In this document: in pieces, positions 35,196 to 43,330 of the stretch | Position numbering within the stretch: the first letter of the stretch is position 1 | Layout: each line of letters starts with the position of its first letter | From: Brenneria izadpanahii | GTDB lineage: Bacteria; Pseudomonadota; Gammaproteobacteria; Enterobacterales; Enterobacteriaceae | DNA length: 64,000 nucleotides | Reading direction: 5' to 3' | Assembly: GCF_017569925.1 (NCBI RefSeq) | Contig: NZ_CP050854.1 | Span: 4,402,001 to 4,466,000 of the forward strand | Made by a program: the position numbers and the translations under genes | The notes under the pieces: generated by a model | The model's database searches: none | What the model was told of the DNA's origin: nothing | Seen by the model: only the letters and a program-made list of their open reading frames with translations

Positions 35196-36143
35196 ATGCC
35201 CCAGATTTTTACGCTCACCCTTGCCCCATCCCTGGATTGCGCCACAACCACGCCCAAAATCTACCCTGAAGGAAAACTACGCTGCACCGCTCCGGTGTTT
35301 GAACCCGGCGGAGGAGGAATTAATGTCGCCCGCGCCGTTGTTCATCTGGGGGGCGAGGCCTGCGCCATTTTCCCTATCGGCGGACCCACGGGCGAACACC
35401 TGGCTGAATTGCTCGAACAAGAAGGCGTTAAAACCCAAACGCTGCGCACCCAGGACTGGACGCGGCAGAACCTGCATGTCCATGCGGATAGCAGCGGCGA
35501 ACAGTTCCGTTTCGTTATGCCGGGCGCCGGGCTGACCGGCGACGAACTCGATCAGTTAATCGATCGCATACTGAAGATCCCCGCAGGTTCGCTACTGGTC
35601 ATCAGCGGCAGCCTGCCGCCGGGATGCGATGTTGAAAAACTGGCGTATCTGGTGAAACAGGCGCAGAGCGGCAAATTGAGCTGCATTGTCGACAGCTCCG
35701 GCGCGGCCCTGGAAGCCTGTCTGAAGCTGGGCGGTCTGGCGCTGGTAAAACCCAATCACAATGAACTTTCCGCCCTGACAGGACGTCCGTTGGAAAGCCC
35801 TAATGATGTCTATAACGCCGCGTCTGAACTGATACGCAAAGGTTCGGCTGAGCGGGTTGTGGTTTCACTGGGGCCGCAGGGCGCGCTGGCGATCGACCGC
35901 AAAGAGTGTATCCAAGCCGTTCCGCCGCCGGTGAAAAAGCTGAGCACCGTGGGCGCAGGGGACAGCATGGTAGGCGCGATGACGTTAAAGCTGGCCGCCG
36001 GCGCGGGGCTGGGCGAGATGGTGCGCTACGGCGTCGCGGCAGGAACCGCGGCAACGCTGAATCATGGTACGCGTCTTTGTTCGAAAGCGGATACGCAACG
36101 GCTGTATGATTATATCTGCCAGAGTAAGGCGCTAACCGCATAA
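35196..36143 (+). CDS. pfkB: 6-phosphofructokinase II
   Basis: This 315-residue ribokinase-family sugar kinase matches E. coli PfkB: TLTLAPSLDCATTTPKIYPE, the substrate motif PGGGGINVARAVVHLGG, ISGSLPPG, LVKPNHNELSALTG, and the ATP/anion-hole motif KLSTVGAGDSMVGAM with the catalytic Asp. It phosphorylates fructose 6-phosphate in glycolysis as the minor isozyme. ATG at 35196 has GGAGGAG five bases upstream. The gene stands alone; a hairpin follows its stop. Confidence 0.95.
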   Translation: MPQIFTLTLAPSLDCATTTPKIYPEGKLRCTAPVFEPGGGGINVARAVVHLGGEACAIFPIGGPTGEHLAELLEQEGVKTQTLRTQDWTRQNLHVHADSSGEQFRFVMPGAGLTGDELDQLIDRILKIPAGSLLVISGSLPPGCDVEKLAYLVKQAQSGKLSCIVDSSGAALEACLKLGGLALVKPNHNELSALTGRPLESPNDVYNAASELIRKGSAERVVVSLGPQGALAIDRKECIQAVPPPVKKLSTVGAGDSMVGAMTLKLAAGAGLGEMVRYGVAAGTAATLNHGTRLCSKADTQRLYDYICQSKALTA

Positions 36144-36157
36144 GTACATTTCCGCCG

Positions 36158-36193
36158 CCTTTCAAGCTGCGTCCGTACGGCCGCAGCTTGAAA
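36158..36193. terminator. Hairpin after pfkB
   Basis: TTTCAAGCTGCG/CGCAGCTTGAAA with a loop of about 11 bases forms a strong stem 15 bases after pfkB. There is no clear T run. The arms resemble the ends of the intergenic repeats nearby, so it may be a reduced repeat that also helps termination between the convergent pfkB and cbpM. Confidence 0.5.
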
Positions 36194-36241
36194 TGAGTTA
36201 ATTAACATATCCGGCTGAAAATACTTCGTCCCGATCGCTTG

Positions 36242-36547
36242 TTATGGCGTGATCAAAAAACGGTTAAGATGCCTGCGCAACTGCTCGTTTTCTTTCTTCA
36301 ACTCGTCGATTTTATCCAGCAATGTCAACGTCATCGCAATTCCCGACCAGTCTAAATCCAGCTCCATCTGCAACCGCCGGGCGCGCCGGAGGCAGATCAG
36401 CGCATGGGAATCAAAAACCCAACCAGGCTTATCCAGATCCAACGGTACAATGACGCCTAGCTCCACCACTTCAACGAGCTCGTCCTGAGAAATATTTACT
36501 GACTGGCACAGTTCCACCATCGTAAATGTCATTTCTTCAGTCATCAT
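36242..36547 (-). CDS. cbpM: Chaperone modulator CbpM
   Basis: CbpM binds the J-domain co-chaperone CbpA and inhibits both its DnaK-stimulating and DNA-binding activity. The protein of about 101 residues carries a MerR-like helix-turn-helix region (FTMVELCQSVNISQDELVEV), GWVFDSHALICLRRARRLQ, and DWSGIAMTLTLLDKIDELK, as in E. coli CbpM. The ATG at 36547 lies two bases after the restored cbpA stop and has GGGAG upstream, so the two genes form one operon. A longer frame to 36559 overlaps cbpA. Confidence 0.9.
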   Translation of the reverse strand: MMTEEMTFTMVELCQSVNISQDELVEVVELGVIVPLDLDKPGWVFDSHALICLRRARRLQMELDLDWSGIAMTLTLLDKIDELKKENEQLRRHLNRFLITP

Positions 36548-36549
36548 AT

Positions 36550-37499
36550 TTACTCCCATCCATCCCGAGGATTAAACGCGGCCTGCTCGGCTAACTGTTT
36601 CCACAGGGCACTGGCTTTTTCATCTGGTTTCGGGGGCATAACCACTTTCAGGATGGCATACATATCGCCGGCCCCTTTTTTCTTACTGACCAATCCTTTG
36701 CCTTTAATCCGCAATCGCTTGCCGCTCTGGCTGCCGGGGGGATCGTCAGGGCAATTTTGCCAGTTAAGGTCGGTACTTCAATCGTGGCGCCTAACGCCGC
36801 TTCCCAAGGCGCCAGCGGCACCACGATATGCAGATCGTGACCGTCAATATCAAACAACGGATGCGGAGCAATACGAATAACCAGGAATAAATCGCCATTC
36901 GGTCCGCCGCCGAATCCGGCGCTCCCTTGTCCTTTCAAACGAATGCGTTCGCCATCGCCAACGCCCGCCGGAATTTTGACATTCAGGGTTTTGGCGATCT
37001 CTTTGGTCGGGCGTCCAAACTCATCATAAACCGGTAGATGATAAGAAATCGGCCGGGTTTGCTCGGTTAGGGTTTCCTCTAAAAATAGAGGCACTTCCAT
37101 CTCGAAATCCTGTCCGCGAGCGCCGTGGGACGTCTGGCCGGACGCGCGTTGTCCCCCCGCGGCGTGGCGGCCAAAAATAGATTCGAAAAAATCAGAAAAA
37201 TCATGAGGATTGCCTTGCGAGCTATGCCAGGTCTGCTCATGACCGCCATAGTTCGGCGGCGGCTCGGAAAAACGGGGATCGTTGCGGTGTAGTCTTAACT
37301 CATCGTATTCGGCGCGGCGCTCGCTGTCTTTCAACACCTCATACGCCTCGGCGACTTCCTTAAATTTGCTTTCTGCATCTTTCTCAGAACTGACATCGGG
37401 GTGATATTTACGCGCCAGCCTGCGGTAGGCCGTTTTGATCGTTTTCAGATCGGCGGATGGGTCTACTTCCAACGCAGCATAGTAATCTTTAAACTCCAT
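36550..37499 (-). pseudogene. cbpA: Curved DNA-binding protein CbpA with a one-base frameshift near the C-terminus
   Basis: CbpA is a DnaJ-like co-chaperone that also binds curved DNA. The J domain (residues 1-70, with HPD in [10 protein letters not shown]), a Gly-rich linker ([19 protein letters not shown]) and substrate-binding domains ([40 protein letters not shown]) are intact. After IALTIPP the frame breaks at a run of six C (36736-36741 on this strand). The frame that opens ends as a 283-residue protein. Adding one C restores [20 protein letters not shown] and the full C-terminus, giving a 316-residue protein that stops at 36550, just before cbpM. It could be real loss, phase variation or a sequencing error in the homopolymer. 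Confidence 0.85.
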
Positions 37500-37662
37500 G
37501 CGTTAATACCTTAAATTCAATAGGTTATGCGATAGAAATCATTTGTGTCACTTGTTGTATCCGGTATCTTTTATCGATCATACACCTTTGATAAAACCGC
37601 TACATCCCTTAAAAGGTAGACGATTAGCCGACGTTTCGGAAAATAATTGGCGTAAGGGAACC

Positions 37663-38394
37663 TCACCGGGCCGGCGGCTCCACCCCTTCCGCTTCAATGT
37701 CAATGTACAGCGCGTCGTAACGCCAATATTCACAGTCACAATCGATAATGCGATCGTGCTGATCGCGGTTGATGCGGGTAATAAACAGCGCCGGGCTGCC
37801 CGGCGCAATCTTCAACGTGGGCGCGGCGAACAGCGGCATCGGCGTGGGCAACATGGTAAAACGGACGCGCCCGTAGCGAATGCCGTAGCGTTCGCGGTAG
37901 AGATCGGTCAGCGACTGGGTTAAATCAAAATCGAGCAAACCGGGAAAATAGCGCGGATTGAGGTAGTGCTCGACGTAAAGCACCGCTCTGCCGTCAATAC
38001 GCCGCAGACGGCGAATGCGATAAACCTCTTCGCCTTCGCGCATCGCCAGATGTTGCGCCAGCGCCGCGTGAACCTTCACCCGTTGGGCATCCAGAACCTC
38101 TGTTTGCGCGGCGCGCCCCTGCAACTTGGCCATCGCATGGAAATGGCTGCGATGCAGTGGATTATAGATAAAACGGGGCGGCGCAATAAACCATCCCCGC
38201 CGCAGTTCGCGGTAGATCATGCCCTGAGACTCCAACTGACCCAAGGCTTCGCGTAGTGTGATGCGCGTTGTCGAAAACTGATCGCTCAGCGCGCGTTCCG
38301 AAGGCAAACGGCCCTGTTCGGCAAAATCCCCCCGCTGAATACGCTCGCTCAACGACTGACAAATCACGTCAACGGTTTTCGGTATCGCTTTCAT
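37663..38394 (-). CDS. GntR-family repressor with UTRA ligand domain
   Basis: The N-terminal winged helix (LPSERALSDQFSTTRITLRE) is the GntR DNA-binding domain, and residues 90-240 form a UTRA domain (EEVYRIRRLRRIDGRAVLYV, then SPALFITRINRDQHDRIID) of the HutC subfamily that senses a small molecule. At 243 residues it is a normal HutC-type regulator, like PhnF, PhnR or NagR. It faces the ABC importer operon across a 213-base divergent region that holds two palindromes (38523-38535 and 38559-38573), so it is probably the operon's local repressor. The effector is likely the transported substrate or its phosphorylated product (inference). Confidence 0.85.
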   Translation of the reverse strand: MKAIPKTVDVICQSLSERIQRGDFAEQGRLPSERALSDQFSTTRITLREALGQLESQGMIYRELRRGWFIAPPRFIYNPLHRSHFHAMAKLQGRAAQTEVLDAQRVKVHAALAQHLAMREGEEVYRIRRLRRIDGRAVLYVEHYLNPRYFPGLLDFDLTQSLTDLYRERYGIRYGRVRFTMLPTPMPLFAAPTLKIAPGSPALFITRINRDQHDRIIDCDCEYWRYDALYIDIEAEGVEPPAR

Positions 38395-38522
38395 CGACTA
38401 CGTAAGCCTCATTTTAGGGCGCGGTTGCACCATCTACGAACGGCGGTGAATTCCGGCAGGCCGTATCCGCCATGTCTCCGGCAACAAAACGCCGTATTTA
38501 CAGGGCTGTCATATCACCTTCA

Positions 38523-38535
38523 TACCATCATGGTA
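38523..38535. promoter_or_regulatory. Perfect 13-base palindrome in the divergent promoter
   Basis: TACCAT-C-ATGGTA is an exact palindrome about 70 bases before the binding-protein gene. It might be a second operator of the GntR regulator or of another protein. Confidence 0.4.
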
Positions 38536-38558
38536 GTTTGGCTCGTTTCTTGCTGGAT

Positions 38559-38573
38559 ACTGGTCTAGTCCAG
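38559..38573. promoter_or_regulatory. Candidate operator for the GntR/UTRA repressor
   Basis: ACTGGTCTAGTCCAG closely resembles the TGGTCTAGACCA operators bound by HutC-type regulators such as DasR and NagR. It is centred about 42 bases before the start of the ABC operon's first gene and so would overlap the promoter. Confidence 0.6.
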
Positions 38574-38607
38574 CGTCGCCATCACTCTATCATCAGGAGC
38601 ATCAGCT

Positions 38608-39666
38608 ATGAAATCTTTGTTTGCATCCGTGTTAGCCAGCGCCATTGTTCTCTCACTGCCTTCCGCCTGGGCCGCCGATACCGATCTTGCCGCACTGGAA
38701 CAAGCCGCCCGCGGCGAAGGCCAGGTCAATAGCGTCGGCATGCCTGATAGCTGGGCCAACTGGAAAGATACCTGGGACGATCTCAGCAGCAAATACGGCT
38801 TAAAACACAGCGATACCGATATGTCATCGGCGCAGGAAATCGCTAAGTTTGACGCGGAGAAAAATAACGCCAGCGCCGATATCGGCGATGTGGGCGCGTC
38901 ATTTGGCCCGATAGCCGTGCAGAAAGGGGTGACCCAGCCCTATAAACCCAGCACCTGGGATCAAATCCCCGATTGGGCGAAAGATAAAGATGGGCATTGG
39001 GCGTTGGCCTACACCGGCACCATTGCATTCATCATCAATAAACAGCAGGTGAAAGATGCGCCGCGCAGCTGGGCCGACCTGAAAAACGGCAAGTACGTCG
39101 TCACCATCGGCGATGTCAGTACGGCAGCGCAGGCGGTAAACGGCGTGCTGGCCGCCAGCTATGCGCTAGGGGGAAATGAAAAAGACCTGAAGCCGGCGCT
39201 GGCCTTCTTCAGCGATCTGGCCAAAGCCGGACGATTGGGCCTCACCAACCCGGTGATCGCGAACCTTGAAAAAGGCGAGATTCAGGTCGCGATAATGTGG
39301 GACTTCAACGCGTTGAACTATCGCGATCAGATTGATAAAACCCGTTTTGATGTCGTGATCCCTTCCGATGGTTCGGTGACGTCCGGCTATACCACCATCA
39401 TCAACAAGTATGCCAAACACCCGAACGCGGCTAAGCTGGCGCGCGAATACATCTTCTCCGACGCGGGACAGTTAAACCTGGCGAAAGGCTATGCCCGCCC
39501 CATCCGCGCCGAATTTCTGACCGTACCGGCGGATATTCAGGAAAAGCTGCTGCCGGCGGAACAATACAAGAATGCCCGTCCTATCGCCGATCAGGAAGCC
39601 TGGGAAAAAACCTCGAAGCTGTTGCCGCGTCTGTGGCAGGAGAACGTGATTATCAATATGCACTAA
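38608..39666 (+). CDS. Periplasmic solute-binding protein of an ABC importer
   Basis: A Sec signal peptide (SLFASVLASAIVLSLPSAWAA) precedes a mature family-1 type solute-binding fold: VNSVGMPDSWANWKDTWDDL, GDVGASFGPIAVQKGV, WALAYTGTIAFIINKQQVKD, VAIMWDFNALNYRD and ITNKYAKHPNAAKLAREYIF-like C-terminal part. At 352 residues it is the usual size. The layout matches iron, polyamine, thiamine and 2-aminoethylphosphonate binding proteins. The latter is favoured here because of the phosphodiesterase gene and UTRA regulator beside it, but the ligand is not proven. AGGAG lies before the ATG. Confidence 0.8.
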   Translation: MKSLFASVLASAIVLSLPSAWAADTDLAALEQAARGEGQVNSVGMPDSWANWKDTWDDLSSKYGLKHSDTDMSSAQEIAKFDAEKNNASADIGDVGASFGPIAVQKGVTQPYKPSTWDQIPDWAKDKDGHWALAYTGTIAFIINKQQVKDAPRSWADLKNGKYVVTIGDVSTAAQAVNGVLAASYALGGNEKDLKPALAFFSDLAKAGRLGLTNPVIANLEKGEIQVAIMWDFNALNYRDQIDKTRFDVVIPSDGSVTSGYTTIINKYAKHPNAAKLAREYIFSDAGQLNLAKGYARPIRAEFLTVPADIQEKLLPAEQYKNARPIADQEAWEKTSKLLPRLWQENVIINMH

Positions 39667-39685
39667 GCGGCGACGGGGTGTTTTG

Positions 39686-40510
39686 ATGAAAAGTATTCTG
39701 GTGATACTGGACGGCCTGAACTTTCAGGTCGCCCGCGACGCAATGGGCTACCTGCTGGCCGAGTGCGCGATGGGGCGCGGCCGGCTCTATCAGGTAACCT
39801 GCGAACTACCTTCATTGTCGCGTCCGCTGTACGAATGCATTCTTACCGGCGTCACGCCGGTAAAGAGCGGCATTATCCATAACGGCGTCAGCCGTCTGAG
39901 CAAAGAACGCAGCCTGTTTCACTATGCGCGCGAAGCAGGACTGACGACCGCGGCGGCGGCGTATCACTGGGTCAGCGAACTCTATAATCGAACGCCGTTT
40001 GAACCCGCCCGCGATCGTCATACGGAAGCGCCGGCGCTGCCCATTCAGTACGGTCATTTTTATTATGACGACGGCTATCCGGATTCGCACCTTTTTGAAG
40101 ACGCGGAAAGTCTGCGCCTGCGCTATCAGCCGGATTTTCTGCTGATCCATCCGATGAATATTGATGATAGCGGGCACCAACACGGACTTTCTTCGCCGCA
40201 ATATCGCAACCGCGCCAGAATGGCGGACGGATATCTTTCACGCTGGATGCCAGGCTGGCTGGAGGACGGCTATCAGATCATCGTCACCGCCGATCACGGC
40301 ATGAACGACGATCGCAGCCACGGCGGCGCGCTTCCCGAAGAAACACAGGTGCCGCTGTTTGTCTTTGGCGACGCCTTCTCGCTGCACGCGGACGCCAAAC
40401 CGCAGCAAACCGACTTATGCGGCACCCTGTGTGAAATTCTGGCCGTCGCGCATGATAAACCGGTTTGTCATTCACTCCTTAACTCTTCGAAAAATAAGGA
40501 GAATCCATGA
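39686..40510 (+). CDS. Alkaline-phosphatase-superfamily phosphodiesterase
   Basis: This 274-residue enzyme has the metal-site pattern of type I phosphodiesterases/nucleotide pyrophosphatases: ILVILDGLN (Asp near residue 9), a nucleophile region ELPSLSRPLYECILTG, HPMNIDDSGHQHG, and VTADHGMNDDRSHGG. Family members hydrolyse phosphodiesters or, as in phosphonoacetate hydrolase, C-P bonds. There is no signal peptide, so it acts in the cytoplasm, probably on the solute brought in by the ABC importer. The start is ATG 39686; a TTG one codon earlier is less likely. Its stop overlaps the first permease gene, and it lies 19 bases after the binding-protein gene. The substrate is not known. Confidence 0.75.
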   Translation: MKSILVILDGLNFQVARDAMGYLLAECAMGRGRLYQVTCELPSLSRPLYECILTGVTPVKSGIIHNGVSRLSKERSLFHYAREAGLTTAAAAYHWVSELYNRTPFEPARDRHTEAPALPIQYGHFYYDDGYPDSHLFEDAESLRLRYQPDFLLIHPMNIDDSGHQHGLSSPQYRNRARMADGYLSRWMPGWLEDGYQIIVTADHGMNDDRSHGGALPEETQVPLFVFGDAFSLHADAKPQQTDLCGTLCEILAVAHDKPVCHSLLNSSKNKENP

Positions 40511-41349
40511 AGAGAGGCAAATGGATAGCGCTATTGTTTCTGCTGCCTTTCGCGCTGTTCTACATCGCCTTTCAGATAGCGCCGCTGGCGTGGATCGCGA
40601 TAAACAGCTTTTACAGCCAAATGAACGAGGCCTGGGGATGGAGTAACTATATTGATATCCTAACCTCGCCCTTTTACCAGCAGGCGATCCGTCTGTCGCT
40701 GAATATTTCTTTCTGGTCAAGCCTTTACGGTTTGATTATCGCGCTGCTTGGCGGTTATTCATTACACCAGCTTGGCGAAGGACGGCTGCATCGCTTCTTT
40801 ATGTCCTTCACCAACATGACCAGTAATTTTGCCGGCGTTCCCCTGGCGTTCGCCTTCGTCATCCTGCTTGGCTTGAACGGCTGCCTGACGCTGCTGCTAA
40901 GAAAATATCAGCTGCTGGAAGGCTTTAGCCTCTATTCGACCAACGGTCTGATCATTGTTTATACCTGGTTCCAGATCCCATTGGGCCTGCTGTTGCTGTA
41001 TCCGGCTTTTGACGGACTAAAGCGCGAATGGCAGGAGTCCGCCGCACTGTTAGGCGCCAGCCGCCTGCGTTACTGGTTGCACATTGGTTTGCCGATTCTG
41101 GCGGCGCCGCTCATCGGCACCTTTGTCATTCTATTAGCCAACGCGCTCGGCGCTTACGCCACCATCTATGCGCTGACCAGCGGTAACTTCAACGTCATCC
41201 CGGTGCGTATCGCCGCATTAGTGTCAGGCGATATTTTTCTCGATCCCAATATGGGCGCCGCGCTGGCGATGCTGCTGGTGGTATTGATGTCCATCATCAC
41301 CGTGATCCACCAATGGCTGGTGCGTAGAGGCTATCAACATGTCAGATAA
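40507..41349 (+). CDS. ABC transporter permease, first subunit
   Basis: This 280-residue inner-membrane permease has six membrane segments, beginning with IALLFLLPFALFYIAFQIAP. The cytoplasmic EAA loop (EWQESAALLGASRLRYWLHI) couples to the ATPase. It overlaps the phosphodiesterase stop by four bases (ATGA) and has AAGGAG upstream. With the second permease it forms the channel of the importer. The shape is that of spermidine/iron/2-aminoethylphosphonate transporters. Confidence 0.85.
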   Translation: MKRGKWIALLFLLPFALFYIAFQIAPLAWIAINSFYSQMNEAWGWSNYIDILTSPFYQQAIRLSLNISFWSSLYGLIIALLGGYSLHQLGEGRLHRFFMSFTNMTSNFAGVPLAFAFVILLGLNGCLTLLLRKYQLLEGFSLYSTNGLIIVYTWFQIPLGLLLLYPAFDGLKREWQESAALLGASRLRYWLHIGLPILAAPLIGTFVILLANALGAYATIYALTSGNFNVIPVRIAALVSGDIFLDPNMGAALAMLLVVLMSIITVIHQWLVRRGYQHVR

Positions 41350-41427
41350 CGCCTGCGGTATGGAAAACGGCGGCGTAACCACAGCATTCCCGGTCCGGGG
41401 AGTCATCTCTATTGCGGGAGAAAAACG

Positions 41428-42213
41428 ATGTCACGAAATGAACGCATCTACCATCGCGTGATGGTCTGTCTGGTTTTTCTTATTCTGGCGCTGCCGCTGT
41501 TGGTGACGCTGCTGTATGCATTAGCCACCGAATGGGGAGCAACCTTATTCCCCAGCGGCTTTACCCTGAAGTGGATGCAAGCATTGTGGAGCGATCCCCG
41601 TTTTCTGGTGGCGCTGGGACACTCGATGTTAATCTGCTTCGGCGCGTTGGCGTTTTCCCTGCTGCTGGTGCTGCCGGCGATGTTTGTAATCGCTTACTAT
41701 TTCCCACGGCTTGATGCGGTGATGAATATTCTGATCCTATTGCCGTTCGCCATACCGCCGGTGGTTTCTTCCGTCGGCCTGCTGCAACTCTATTCATCGC
41801 CTCCGTTTATGATCACCGGTACGCCGTGGATCCTGATCGGCTGCTATTTCACTATCGCTCTGCCGTTCATCTACCGCGCCATTGTCAATAATATGCAGGC
41901 AATCAACCTGAGAGAACTAATTGACGCCGCGCATCTGCTGGGCGCCAGCACCTGGCAGGCGGCGCTGCTGGTGGTGCTGCCCAATTTACGCAAGGGAGCC
42001 TTCATCGCGGTACTGCTGTCCTTCTCATTTCTGATAGGTGAGTTTGTATTTGCTAACCTGCTAGTCGGCACCAGCTATGAAACTTTACAGGTTTATCTCT
42101 ATAACTTGCGCAACGGCAGCGGCCATTTTAGCAGCGCGTTGGTGATCTCTTACTTCTTCGTGGTTCTCATCGTCACCTGGCTGGCTAATATCCTTAACCG
42201 AGGGAGGGACTGA
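41428..42213 (+). CDS. ABC transporter permease, second subunit
   Basis: This permease of 261 residues has six membrane segments (MVCLVFLILALPLLVTLLYA, FGALAFSLLLVLPAMFVIAY) and an EAA-like loop (LIDAAHLLGASTWQAALLVV). It has GGGAG before the ATG and ends three bases before the ATPase gene. A 78-base gap without a gene separates it from the first permease. It pairs with that permease in the membrane. Confidence 0.85.
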   Translation: MSRNERIYHRVMVCLVFLILALPLLVTLLYALATEWGATLFPSGFTLKWMQALWSDPRFLVALGHSMLICFGALAFSLLLVLPAMFVIAYYFPRLDAVMNILILLPFAIPPVVSSVGLLQLYSSPPFMITGTPWILIGCYFTIALPFIYRAIVNNMQAINLRELIDAAHLLGASTWQAALLVVLPNLRKGAFIAVLLSFSFLIGEFVFANLLVGTSYETLQVYLYNLRNGSGHFSSALVISYFFVVLIVTWLANILNRGRD

Positions 42214-42215
42214 GC

Positions 42216-43208
42216 ATGTCTTACCTGAACGTCAAACAACTCAATAAAAGCTATGGTCCAACATCGATCTTCCAACAGATCGATTTCACCGCGGACGAAG
42301 GCGAACTGGTTACTTTGCTGGGGCCAAGCGGCTGCGGTAAATCGACGCTGCTGCGCTGTCTGGCCGGACTGACGTCGGTGGACTGCGGGCAGATTTTGCT
42401 GCAAGGGCAGGATATTGTGCCGCTGACGCCGCAAAAGCGCGCCATCGGCATGGTGTTCCAAAGTTATGCGCTGTTCCCGAACATGACGGTTGAAGGCAAT
42501 GTCGCGTTTGGCCTCAAAATGCAGAAACTCCCGGCGCAAGAGGTTCGTCGGCGCGTGGGCGAGGTGCTGGCCCTGGTCGAACTCAACGACTATACCAAAC
42601 GTTACCCGCACCAGCTTTCCGGCGGTCAGTGCCAGCGCGTCGCCCTGGCGCGTTCTCTGGTGACGCAACCGCGTCTGCTGTTGCTGGATGAACCCCTTTC
42701 CGCATTGGATGCGCGCATTCGCCGGCACTTGCGCGATCAGATCCGGCGCATTCAGCAGGAACTGAACCTCACCACCATTTTCGTTACCCACGATCAGGAA
42801 GAAGCGCTAACCATGTCCGACCGTATCGTGCTGATGAACAAGGGTAAAATCGTCCAGAGCGGTAATGCCGTATCGCTGTATACGCAACCGGCGGATCTGT
42901 TCGCGGCGGGTTTTATCGGCAACTACAACCTGCTGACGGCCGAAGAAGCCGCCCGGTTGACGGGCCGGCACTGCCGCAGTCAGGTCGCCATTCGTCCGGA
43001 ATCCATCGTTTTCTGCCCGCCGGAACTGGGCATCGCCGCAACGATCCTCGGCCACAGCCTGTTGGGAAACGTCATTCGCTATCGCGTCAGCGTGCAAGAT
43101 ATTGAACTGTTTGTCGATGTATTGAACCGTTCCGTAGACGACCTTTACTCCGCAGGCTGCGTTATTGGCCTACAGTTAGATGAGATGACCCTGCGCGAAG
43201 TGGCCTGA
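42216..43208 (+). CDS. ABC transporter ATP-binding subunit
   Basis: Full ATPase motifs are present: Walker A GPSGCGKST, Q-loop VFQSYALFPN, signature LSGGQCQRVALAR, Walker B LLLLDEPLSALD and the switch His in FVTHDQEEA. The C-terminal 90 residues look like a TOBE-type regulatory extension (RSQVAIRPESIVFCPP). At 330 residues it is of the PotA/FbpC class. It powers import for the binding protein and permeases just upstream, and is the last gene in the operon. A GGGAGGGAC sequence overlapping the previous stop is the ribosome site. Confidence 0.9.
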   Translation: MSYLNVKQLNKSYGPTSIFQQIDFTADEGELVTLLGPSGCGKSTLLRCLAGLTSVDCGQILLQGQDIVPLTPQKRAIGMVFQSYALFPNMTVEGNVAFGLKMQKLPAQEVRRRVGEVLALVELNDYTKRYPHQLSGGQCQRVALARSLVTQPRLLLLDEPLSALDARIRRHLRDQIRRIQQELNLTTIFVTHDQEEALTMSDRIVLMNKGKIVQSGNAVSLYTQPADLFAAGFIGNYNLLTAEEAARLTGRHCRSQVAIRPESIVFCPPELGIAATILGHSLLGNVIRYRVSVQDIELFVDVLNRSVDDLYSAGCVIGLQLDEMTLREVA

Positions 43209-43330
43209 ACCTTATTGCAAACATGATAAAAGCAGGCCGGTTCGGCGCGGGAGTCCTGAGTTTCATAAGTCGGCGTCAGGCGGGCAGAAAACGCCAAGCC
43301 GGTCATTGATCCCCAAGGAGCGTTGAACCG

